Both the position numbers and the translations under genes were made by a program. From contig OZ020306.1 in the NCBI GenBank assembly GCA_963971305.1, positions 38,833,512 to 38,897,511 of the forward strand: 64,000 nucleotides of DNA, in the 5' to 3' direction. This document shows, in pieces, positions 43,209-54,400 of the stretch; position 1 is the first letter of the stretch; each line of letters opens with the position of its first letter. The DNA is from Arcuatula senhousia (lineage: Eukaryota > Mollusca > Bivalvia > Mytilida > Mytilidae). Under the pieces are notes generated by a model. That model did not search any database, was not told the origin of the DNA, and saw only the letters and a list, made by a program, of their open reading frames with translations.

Positions 43209-45134
43209 GGGTATTCCGATAATGTCTCATGAAAAAGCGTGTTTTACGTAACGGATACTGTAAAGCGACATATCCACCGGAAAATAGCTTTGAAATAAAT
43301 AAAAAATGTTGCAACTAATATGAAATGAACCATGTTGCTAAGAAATAAACGCTCGCAAAATTTGTCATAGTAATTGCTAATATAATCCATACTGAATAAA
43401 CTATATTGACTCATATCCAACTATATCGGTCATAATCAAGTTACATAACTCTGCTAAAAATACGAAATACTGGTTACCAAATTACCTTGAACTGGTTACA
43501 GCTATAGCTTGCTCTCATGATTCGAAATATTAATATCATTTATTTTACAAAATTAATTGATTTAAATAAAAATCGTATAAAAATGATTTAATTATCTTAT
43601 TTAAATATATATACAAGATCTTTATATTTACTTGGGTAAATAAATATTATTTCAGAGTATTTTGTAGAAAAAAATTCTCGTCCGGCTTTAGGGGTTGTCT
43701 TATACATATAGACACCTAGAAAATAGTATAATTTTTATAATTTGCAGTATAAAGGAAAAATTTCACCTGACACACTGCTGTGATTATATTGGGTTCAAGG
43801 TGGCTAGACTAATTGAAGTTATTCCCGCTGTGAGACGCGCGGAAGACAGGATGTTAATTGAATGACATGTATATTGTAATACCTGAACCCGTAGACATCT
43901 AATTAACAAGGGCACCTGTTTAAGAAATTAATTCTACCTTTACACCTTAAAATGATTTATTCAAACGGAAAACCTATAGAATAAAAATTAGCGAAAAAAA
44001 AAAAAATAAAAAGCTGTTGTTTGTTTAACATTTCAACTAGTAGAAAGAAAATACGTAATTTACAGTAATTAATTTTAGCATATTTTGTAAAATTATCATT
44101 GTTATATAATCATTGTATAGGTTTTTATCCATAATTCGATTTAAGTGATACTTAGCTGGTTTCAATTGTATAGTTATATATCAAAATTTGTATTTTACCG
44201 CCAAAATAAAGTTTCATTTGACCTCAAAATCGTTAAAATAGACAAAATTCTATCATTTTCAAATCGATTTGGAAGTGATTTCTCATTTTCAATATCTCAT
44301 ATAGTTTATATAATCTTAAAGTTTCATGTTTCAAGATATTCACATGGGCAGCACATTTTCACCATAGCTAAACATGAAAAAGTTATTTGCGATCAAAATA
44401 GGGTAGTTTTAAAAAATTATGACATTTTCACACGGTAGCCATATTAATTTTTTCAGTATTTTTAACATTTTTTCAAATCAAATTGGAAGTAATTTCCCAA
44501 ATTCAATATCTATTGAAAATGGTATCAAAATGTTGGTAATTTATTATACTTTTACAACATAGCAGCACATTTTTATGGAAACGATTTAATTAATCACAAA
44601 TCATAAATATCTATAACACGCCCGTGCATTTCTATATAAATCCGCTTGGCCATATAACGCTCGCTGTCAGGTGACCCAAGTCACGTGATGTCCGATATAG
44701 TTGGATATGAAGTTTTTTTAAGGGCGTGTTTTACGTAACGGCGATTTCTTGGAGAACGTTCATTCTAGAATGACAAGGCTAACACACAAAATCAGGCATG
44801 TTAATAGAATAAAAACGGTATAAAAATGCAAAATTTGTGTCTAGTAGTTTTAACAACATATCAGAAAAACCGTTAAAATGTGTTTTACGTTACGGTGTTT
44901 TACGTTACGGCTTAATGACGTCGAGCATTGAAATTTCACAGTTGTTTATTCATATCACAGTGGTTAAAGAAAACAAATTAACCGAAAATAGATCGATTTC
45001 CTGGGAAATTTATTCCTTTAAAAGGATAAGCTTAAGCAGGAACGCAAAATGTACAAAATATCTTTCCAGCAATGCACCAAAATATAAATAACAGTTCTTT
45101 GAAATGTAGAATGTTTGCACTAGTGATTTTTTCG

Positions 45135-45158
45135 TTGACGTCTACGCCGCGACGTCAA
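45135..45158. promoter_or_regulatory. Paired GACGTC (CRE-like) inverted motif
   Basis: TTGACGTC and GACGTCAA are exact inverted copies eight bases apart (TACGCCGC between). Another TGACGTCG lies at about 44918, and GTTTTACGTWACGG occurs at about 43241, 44728, 44880 and 44894. Confidence 0.4.
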
Positions 45159-45555
45159 ATTCAGTAGGTTTGGTACGATAATCATGCATTGTTTGAGAGC
45201 GTATATCTCAGCTTTTATTGAAGCAGTGTTGCTAAAATTTTAGCTGAAAGCTCCTGGCATTCTGAACAATCATTAAACGAAATATTGTCTAAAAAATCGA
45301 ATGTTTTAAATTTTCGTTTCTGACAAATGAAAATGTACATTTTACCGTAGAATGAGTGAGATATGGAGGAGCACATAAAAGTAAACACTGATAGTTTACC
45401 CGATTGTTGCCACCAGAAAGTAATACTTGTATCCCAATCTGCTTTGAAGGTGAGCCCAGATACTGTTTCCCTATTTCCGATAGGGATACAAAAAGTGTAA
45501 CCCATAGCTAAATCTTGATTCTTGCAGTACTGTTCAAATTTGTTCTTTGTAAAAC

Positions 45556-45760
45556 AAGAAGCTCCCAGGAGCCTGAATCGTTTACCTGGTCTTGATGTCA
45601 ACCCTATGAAGCACTTTGAAGAGCTAAATAAGCTGAACATTTAAGCAACCAACTTATTTATCTGCAATAGTTTTCATTTTATAGGCAAAAACACTATTTT
45701 TCGCCTTTAAGGGGCTGTAACCCCTATCAGGGGTCATCTGACAACTTTGACCCTATGAAG
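45556..45760 (-). mobile_element. AGCTCACCTGG-type element, 3' end only (reverse)
   Basis: Starts ACAAGAAGCTCCCAGGAGCCTG (terminal hairpin) and runs through GAACATTTAAGCAACC and GGGGTCATCTGACAACTTTG, then switches into the ATACAACCGCAA-type element. The 141-codon minus frame at 45640-45215 begins inside it. Confidence 0.6.
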
Positions 45761-45769
45761 ACTTGCGTC

Positions 45770-46760
45770 TGTAGAATGTTTAATTTTCATCCGATTTTGA
45801 TCATTCTTTTTTTTTTATTCCTCAGTAAAATCTGTCAACAAAATGTAACAATGGCTTTGATGTATCTTGTATCGTTACATTGCTTCTGGGGGTCAAAAAG
45901 GGGCCACACCCGAAAAATTGACTTTTTATTTGTGGTCCGATTTTCAAAATTTTTTTTTCATTTGAATCCTTGTGAAAATCCATGCCTGCGTTTTTTAATC
46001 AGATTTTCAATATTTCTTACCGTTTTTGAGAATTTAGGGGTCAAAGGGGCCAAAAACGCCATTTTTAAAAGTTTGTCATTTAAACCAAAAATTAAGTTGT
46101 AGTGGGCCTGCCAATTGTTATGAAGTTTTAATATGATGATTATATCCACTAAAGGAATGTTGGTTTTGTATTTGGGTTTTGTTGCCCCTTATGTTTTAGA
46201 AAAAAAGGGCCAAAAAGGGCTTAAACGGGTGTATTGACAAACCTGTTGTAGAATGTTTATCATTCATTCGATTTTCGAAATATTTTTTATTGAATTCATC
46301 ATTAAATTCTATCTACTTAATGTGTTAATGATTTTGATATGAATTTCACCATTACATTGGTACAGGGGGCTAAAGACAGGCCACGCCCATAAAATCAACT
46401 TTTTTATTTGTGGTCCGATTTTCAAAATCTTTTTTTCATTGGATACCTTGTGAATATTTCTGCCTTATTTTTTAATCGGATTTGCAATATTTTTACCTTT
46501 TATGAGAAATTAGGGGTCAAAGGGCCAAAATTGTAAATTAATACATGTATATAAATAAGGCTTTTTGTATTAGATGTTAATGTAAATATAAATGTGTCAA
46601 AAATGCATTTTTAAGTCCACAACAGGATGCATGTGTCAAAAAGCTTTGTAAGTCCACCATGGGCTTCATGTGACCAAAGCAATGGACTATCCATACTGGA
46701 CCTCCGATACAGGGTTCAACTTGTTGCGGTCGTATCATGCTGCGCTCGGCGTAGCTTTTT
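45770..46760 (+). mobile_element. Element ending TTGCGGTCGTAT, copy 2
   Basis: Shares GGTCAAAAAGGGGCCACACCC, GACTTTTTATTTGTGGTCCG and TTAGGGGTCAAAGGGGCCAA blocks with 25685-26870, then ends TTGCGGTCGTATCATGCTGC. The same terminus recurs alone at 48977-48988. Confidence 0.55.
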
Positions 46761-46779
46761 ATTGGCTCAAAAAATTGCA

Positions 46780-47777
46780 GATAGAGAAAAGCTGTTGTTT
46801 GCTTAAATGTTCAGCTCATTTAGCTCTACAAAACTCTCCATAGGGTCGAAGTTGTCAGATGACCCCTTATAAGGGTAACAGCACCTTAAAGGCGAAAAAT
46901 AGTGTTTTTGGCCTATAGAATGAAAACTATTCCAGATAAAGAAAAGCTGTTGCTTGCTTAAATGTTCAGCTCATTTAGCTCTACAAAAGTCTTCACAGGG
47001 TCGAAGTTGTCAGATGACCCCTTTTAGGGGTTGCAGCCCCTTACAGGCAAAAAATAGTGCTTTTTGGTCAATAGAATGAAAACTATTGCAGATAGAGAAA
47101 AGCTGTTGCTTGCTTAAATGTTCAGCTCATTTAGCTCTTCAAAAGTCTCCATAGGGATGAAGTTGTCAGATGACCCCTTTTAGGGGTTGCAGCCCCTTAA
47201 ATTTAATGGCAAAAAAAGTGTTTTTGGCCAATAGAATGAAAACTATAACAAATAGAGAAAAGCTATTGCTTGCTTAAATGTTCAGCCCATTTAGTTCTAC
47301 AATATTCTTCATAGGGTCAAAGTTGTCAGATGACCCCTTATAGGGGTTACAGCCCCTTAAAGGCGAAAAATAGTGTTTTTGGCCCATAGAATGAAAACTA
47401 TTGCAGATAGAGAAAAGCTGTTGTGTGCTTAAATGTTCAGCTCATTTAGCTCTACAAAACTCTCCATAGGGTCAAATTTGTCAGATGACCCCTTTAAGGG
47501 GTTGCAGCCCCTTAAATTTAATGGCAAAAAAAGTGTTTTTGGCCAATAGAATGAAAACTATTACAGATAGAGAAAAGCTATTGCTTGCTTAAATGTTCAG
47601 TTCATTTAGCTCTACAATAGTCTTCATAGGGTCAAAGTTGTCAGATGACCCCTTATAGGGGTTACAGCCCCTAAAAGGCAAAAAGTAGTTTTTTTGGCCT
47701 ATAGAATGAAAACTATTGCAAATAAAGAAAAGCTGTTGCTTGCTTAAATGTTCAGCTCATTTAGCACTACAAAAGTC
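46780..47777 (+). repeat. Tandem array of the AGCTCACCTGG-element internal unit
   Basis: About six units of roughly 155-170 bases, each with AGATAGAGAAAAGCTGTTGC, TTAAATGTTCAGCTCATTTA, GTTGTCAGATGACCCC and GAATGAAAACTATT. This is the same unit as at 9285-9930 but expanded. Confidence 0.8.
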
Positions 47778-48105
47778 TGTCCGGTGCGGGGCCTGGGAGG
47801 CGAATAGGCCCGCAGCAGCGCTAAGCTTGTCGGTAAAAGTCCACTAAAGAGCGCTCAGAAACCTGACATCGGGGTCAGGCTGCTTTGCCCACAAAGCGAC
47901 TGGGATGTGTGCCCCAGGTGGTTGAATGGGGCAGCCCTGACATCGAGAGATGCGGGGTCGTCAGGCGATAATGCGGAAAACCTGACCGCAAACCATAGTG
48001 GTGCACCGTGTTGGGAAAAATGTCACGTTCCTCGCACGTTAAAGGACCCTGCTGCAGGTCTCGGTAAGAGTAGGACCCGTAGGATCCCCATGCAGGAGGC
48101 AAACT
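47778..48105. mobile_element. GC-rich insert inside the repeat array
   Basis: About 330 bases much richer in G+C than either flank, beginning GTCCGGTGCGGGGCCTGGG and ending CCCATGCAGGAGGC. Repeat sequence of the AGCTCACCTGG family resumes on the right (TTAACTCCTCTGACACCATA). A tRNA-derived SINE is possible, but no clear A and B boxes are seen. Confidence 0.45.
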
Positions 48106-48959
48106 TTAACTCCTCTGACACCATAAGTCCAATTCCAACCAAACTTGGTATAGTTATTCATTAGCATTCAGTGCTTAGAACTGATCTGGGGATTTTTGAT
48201 TCGTCGTAAAACATGGCCGCCATGGCTAAAAATAGAACATAGGGGTAAAATGCAGTTTTTTGCAAATAACTCAAAAACGGCTACAGATATCAAAATTCTG
48301 GCACAGGAAAAAAGTGATCAGCACCTCAAGATCTACCTACCCTGAAATTTTGAAGAAAATCCAACGACCCATGTAGGAGTTATTGCCCTTTTTGTGGATT
48401 TTTTGCAAATTTTGCACCTGTTTAGCTCAATATCTTGAAAACTATACAAGATATTTGAGAAATTTAAATTGCATATTGTTAAGTGCACCAAGATCTACAA
48501 AATTTGTAAAGGATCAATGTTGTAGGCCTTTCCTTTGAGGAGTTATTGCCTTTGGAACGTCAAAATTGAGCATTTTAACTGCATTTCCTTATATTGAAAA
48601 TGTTAACTCCTCTGACACTTTAAGTCCAAATGGAACCAAACTTGGTATTATTGTTTATTATTAATAGGTGTGTAGAACTGTTGTGGGGATTTTTGATTGG
48701 TTGTAAAACATGGCCGCTGTGGCTAAAAATAGAACATTAGGTTAAACTCCTTTTTTTTGCAAATAACTCAAAAAGGGTGACAGATTTTTAGATTTTGATT
48801 GAGAACAAAAGTGATCAGCACCTTTAGATCCACCATATTGTCAGATGACCCCCTTATTAATCTTATGACCCTTTCAACGTTAAATAGATTTTGCCTTATA
48901 ACCTTTACTTCAGGCACATATGTCAGGTGAGCGATTCAGGCTCCTGGGAGCCTCTTGTT
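48106..48959 (+). mobile_element. AGCTCACCTGG-type element, 3' part
   Basis: Two internal units (TTAACTCCTCTGACAC..., AACATGGCCGCYRTGGCTAAA, TTTGCAAATAACTCAAAAA) and the complete 3' end GTGAGCGATTCAGGCTCCTG + GGAGCCTCTTG. Confidence 0.65.
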
Positions 48960-49619
48960 CCAGTGGAACATAGTCTTTTGCGGTCGTATAAAAACATGGA
49001 AAAAGGCTTTTTTTTCACCTTTAAGGGGCTGTAACCCCTATAAGGTATCGATCATCTGACAACTTCGACCAAATGGAGAGTTTTGTAGAACTTTTGATGC
49101 TGAAGCAGTAGAGTGGCATCAGATTTCATCTATCTCTTATACTTTTTGATTTACAGGCCTAAGACAGTAGTCTGACCCCCCTGGTCTATTTTTAGTAACG
49201 ACAGCCATGTTTTTTGACGAATCAAAAATCGAAACACAAGCTTGGTGCAGGACACCCTAAGGATCATTCATACTATGCCATTTAAACATATGTCTAACAG
49301 TGTATAGTTTGTGGGTATTTGTCATAAGAGTTTTTGTGAGTGGACCTAAAAATTAAATCAGCACGTGCAAATTGAGTTTTTATTTTATAACACATAACAA
49401 CATAAAAGTTATATAAAACATAACACGCAACAAAATATATAGATAAATAGCTGTCAGATATAAACTGGCACTTCAGATCTGGATACAATTACACTAATGT
49501 CTTAAATAATACAATTAAATAGCAGAAAATTAAGTTAATTATACATATAAAGAAACCAATTAAAAAAAAGTAAGAAAAGATAAAATTAAAGTAAAGCATT
49601 TCAGTGAAATATGAATTAA

Positions 49620-50460
49620 ACAAGAGGCTCCCAGGAGCCTGAATCCCTCACCCTACTTCAATGACTGATGGAATGAAAATAAGTTGAGGTATCTGAGGTT
49701 AAAGGATCACCATACAATTTCGACCTTATAATGAAGGCTTTTGTAGAGCATATATAGCCAAACATTCAAGCAAACAAAAGCTTTTCTTAATCTTTTATAG
49801 TTTTTATCTGCATTGCAATAACCCTAAAATTGACAATTAAGTGCCATAACTTTTAAAGGCTTCAGATTGATATTTTAAAGAGCTAATTATAATTAAACTG
49901 AAGACTTAAGAAAGCAACATTTTTTCCCTATCTGTAACAGCTTTCATTCTATAAGTCAAGTACACAAAACACACTGTTTTCACCTTTAAAAGACCATAAC
50001 CCCTCTACAAGGGGTCATCTGACAATTTTGACCTTGAATTCATTTTTGTAGATATCAATGAGCTTCAAAATTCTCCAATGCTAACTTTTCCTCTTTTCAA
50101 GATAAAGTCCAAAAAATGTGAAAATGGTCTATTGAGGATTCAGGTGAAATAACTCCTATAACGAGTCATTTCACAACATTGACTCAATGATGAGATTAGT
50201 AAAGCTTTTGATGCAGAAGAAGGAATTGCTTCAGATTTTCTGTATCTCTTTTACTTTTTGAGTTATAAGCTAAGAACTAAGGTCTGACCCCCTGTTCTAT
50301 TTTCTGCAACAGCAGCCATGTTGGTTGGCCAGCTTGCACAAATTTCACAAACTTGGAAGAGGACATCCTAAAGATCAAATGTACAAAGTATCAAAGCAAT
50401 CCATTCAGTTGTTTCAGAGAAAAAGATGGAACGCGAGATAACAGTTAAGCATCAGACAAT
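49620..50460 (-). mobile_element. AGCTCACCTGG-type element (reverse, diverged)
   Basis: Starts AAACAAGAGGCTCCCAGGAG and carries diverged units (GGGGTCATCTGACAATTTTG; TTCTGCAACAGCAGCCATGTTGG). It is more diverged than the other copies and lacks the outer hairpin. Confidence 0.55.
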
Positions 50461-51436
50461 GGGAAGGGTCAAAATGGTGCTTCAACAGTTCAGAAGGAAA
50501 AAGGAGAGTTTGTCATGATGTCAACAGAGGAAAGATGGCCAAAATATAGAAGAAGGTAGATTTTGATTTTAAAAGTTTGACTTTATCAATAAAAATCAAA
50601 AGGTTTTACATTGAAAATTTTTAATCAATTTTTTCTCTCCAAAATTCATTACTTTCCTCCAGAGTGTGATCTCGTGTTGAGAGTGTTTGTGCGCTCAAAA
50701 ACTGTATATCAAAAGAAAATAAGGTATACCATTGGTTTTAAAAATTGGATGTTCTTGTAAATATTTGGGCTTGATATTACCAGTATGTATCTTAAATGGA
50801 AGTTTGTTTTTTTTTTAAACACAAAGTAATTATGGATTTAATAGGGTTTTCTGATTGGATTTTAAATAAAGGCATAAAATTGATTATTAAGACATAACAT
50901 GGTGTATATATTTCAAAAATAACAACAATAAATATAAAAATATATAACAAACACAACCGCCCACTGTGCATCAAATTTACAACTTATGCATATCAAAACT
51001 GAATCAAGAAAAATTCTAACATAATTAAGCAGGTTATAAAAGAGATAAAAACAACAATAAAAATATAACTAGCTTAAAATTAAGTGATTGACTACAACTA
51101 AGTGCTAGGAATGTTTATAAAAGATATTTAAAATATTCTCATGATAATATCTACTTTGAAATTGACTAGAAATCATCTTTATCTTGATCACAAATGAACA
51201 GAAAATTAACAAAGCTGAACTTGTAAAATTATGCAAATACATGTAAAAACTATAATTTTTAGGCACAACCAAATTGGCTTGTAAACATCCAAAATAATTT
51301 CAATGATTTTTAAAAATATTTATCCACTATGTTGATAATTTTAAAACCATCAAACATCTGGGTTTCATTCTATTCCCATCCCTTCCCATTTAAAAAGAAA
51401 TTGAATTGTTATCAGTTTTTCAAAAATCATTTTTGA

Positions 51437-54400
51437 TTAGACAGCCTGGTTGAGTCTGCAAGCCTCAGGAAGACTGTTCATAAGAATGTGTTTGGAATGT
51501 TCTGAAGCCAAGTTAGATAACTCTTGTAGAATATCTGCATATTCTGTTCTGTTCGTGGGATCTTCTCGCCAGCAGCCTAACATCAAATGGTATCTACAAG
51601 AAAATTTAACTTTTTTATAAATTAAAACTAAAATCTAACAGAATAAATGCTAACACAGGGTCATGTTGATCCTAGGTTGTTGTTTTCTCTTGAGAAATTT
51701 TACAGAAGACATCATGTGCTTGTATCTCCCTAATTCTGATTAACAGAAAAAGAGTTAGGCTGAAAGGTGCCAATATGTGCCCTGAGATTTTTTTTTCATG
51801 CAGGCACTAACACTTAATATATTTTTACACACTTACAGTTGATCACTGACATGGGCTGGCTGGTTTAACCTTTGACCTGATAATATCTGGCTCTTAATCT
51901 CTGATGGTTCTACTCCTTGATAAGGTGTCAAACCTGTGAAATTAAATTTGCATAGTTACATTAAGGAGATATGAACATGTAATTTTGAATATATATTTGC
52001 AAATATTTTCAAAAATCCTCTGCCTTTATGGAAATCAATCTTCCCATCAACACTAGTTTCTTTTCATTATTTCCAAGACAATGTTCTTATAATCAGACAT
52101 CAAAAAAGTTCAGCAAGATATAACCATTATTTCCATGCCTTTCATCTCCCACCCCCAAACTGTCTGATATACCATCAAATTCTAAAATGCTTATATCTTT
52201 TTTAAGGCATGTATCTCCTTAATAATAAGCCATGTGATCTACAAACCGAGTAAGCTATATGCATATAGAGTCTTGACGGCAAAGGGCATTTGAATTTCTT
52301 CCTTTTTTGTTTAACAATACCAACCTAGATGAACTATTTCCCAGACCAGCACACCATATGACCAGATATCTGTTCTATAAGTATATACACCCTCCTTGAT
52401 ACACTCGGGTGCCATCCAACCTAATGGTTTACTGTCCTGAAATAAAAAGAAATTTAAAAGATGTTGGTGGATATCATCACAAATATCATGTTTCCTGTAA
52501 TCAAATACACTGTGTTTTTATTATGTAATCAAATGCACTGTGTTTTTATTATGTAATCAAATGCACTGTGTTTTTATTATGTAATCAAATGCACTGTGTT
52601 TTTATTATGTAATCAAATACACTGTGTTTTTATTATGTAATCAAATACACTGTGTTTTTATTATGTAATCAAATACACTGTGTTTTTATTATGTAATCAA
52701 ATACACTGTGTTTTTATTATGTAATCAAATACACTGTGTTTTTATAATGTAATCAAATGCACTGTGTTTTTATTATGTAATCAAATACACTGTGTTTTTA
52801 TTATGTAATCAAATACACTGTGTTTTTATAATGAAATCAAATACACTGTGTTTTTATTATGTAATCAAATACACTGTGTTTTTATTACAGTAGATTTTTT
52901 TGTCTTAAAACTGCTTTCAATGCTATTGTTAACTAGAATGATAGTCTTCCATTGAAGTAGATGAGTTATGGGCATGAAATACTGGTAGCTTTGCACCATA
53001 TAGTACTCTAGGAGTAGCTACATGCGAAAATATAAAGAGGCTGTGACATTTAGTTTCCTGACGGAAATTTTTAAGACGCCACAGGACGACAGACACTGCA
53101 AGAGGACAAGTGACACCTTTATATCTCTTTGCAAAACCTTGCAGGCGACAAAAAAATTATCCATCATGTTTCCAGAAAAAAACACAAGATTTCTCCAAAG
53201 TTACTGTAGAATGTAAGAGCTGTTATCCCTCAATTACAAATTCATGAATGATCTTGAATTTTTACCTAATCCCTCCAAAATCTTCAATTAGTGTAACCTG
53301 AATATGGAATTCAATGGAGGCATTCAATAGTTAAGCTTGAATATAAATTTTAACATAAAAGTTTTAAGTTTTTACAATTTTCACCAAAGGTAAGGGGACA
53401 AAAAATATTCATTTATCACGCTTTAAAATGATTACCTCCTCATACTCATTTCGTTCTTTGACTTCATGAGGAAAACCAAACCCTGATAGTTTACATATTC
53501 CACCTCTGCCGATCAACACACTGGAAGTATTCAAGCGGTAGTATATCAGCTGTTAGAAGATAAAATGAATATCTGTTAGGAATTCTGCTAAACTTGTTAA
53601 ATTTTAGGAAAAAACAAAATTACAATCTTTTATTTAAATGTAGAAGGAAATGGTGAAATAAAAGAAAAGAAATACAGATTTCAGCAAATAAATTTCAACA
53701 TGTTGTCTACATTTGTTTCCTAAGTAAAAGTGTAGAAAAAAATCTAGAATTGCAATTGCGAGCAATAGCAGATGTCACCCTGGCCCAGTTGCATCTTGTT
53801 CACCATCCCCAAATTAGTTTAGATATAAATAGTTGTTGATGTATCCAATAACTTTGAATTTGTATTGATGTAAATATAAATTTTGTGGAAGAATAAGTGA
53901 CGCTTTTGTCTCTTAAATAACGCAAAAACAGTTAATAATGCTCCAAAAGGATTTTTGGTCAATTCCAAATAAAATATTTGTCTATCAACATGCAAAATTT
54001 TAGCCGCCCTAGCACCTAGGTTACCGAGATATAAGGCGTAAAAAAATCAGTTCTTCCGGTGGCCATTTTGAAAATGGCGGCCATCTTGGAAAAATTTGAA
54101 ACGTCCAAGGCACAACTACAGATGACTACCTTGGAGTTGGCAAAGTTTCATGTCATTCCATTCACCCATCTCTGAGAAAAACGTTGGACAAAATTTTGTG
54201 GAGGAATAAAATGGCGGCCAATAGAATAACAACATGTCACCCTACTTTTGTCTTGGGTGACATAATTATATAATACATGTACTGGCATCTTTTAAAATAA
54301 TTTCTCTGACTTTGGATGAGGTAGTAGCATTTTTATATGTATTCTTTTTCTTCATCATAGTAACAAGGTTTTCTTTTCAGCGAAATAGTTTGCAACAGGA

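Noticed and set aside
45215..45640. 141-codon minus-strand ORF
   Set aside because: Its first ~30 codons come from the end of an AGCTCACCTGG-type repeat and the rest has no recognised domain or splice support. A faint resemblance of one segment to autoinducer-binding domains was not strong enough to report.
52498..52887. Regular 28-bp repeats resembling a CRISPR array
   Set aside because: The units are contiguous without spacers and the context is an animal intron; it is a minisatellite.
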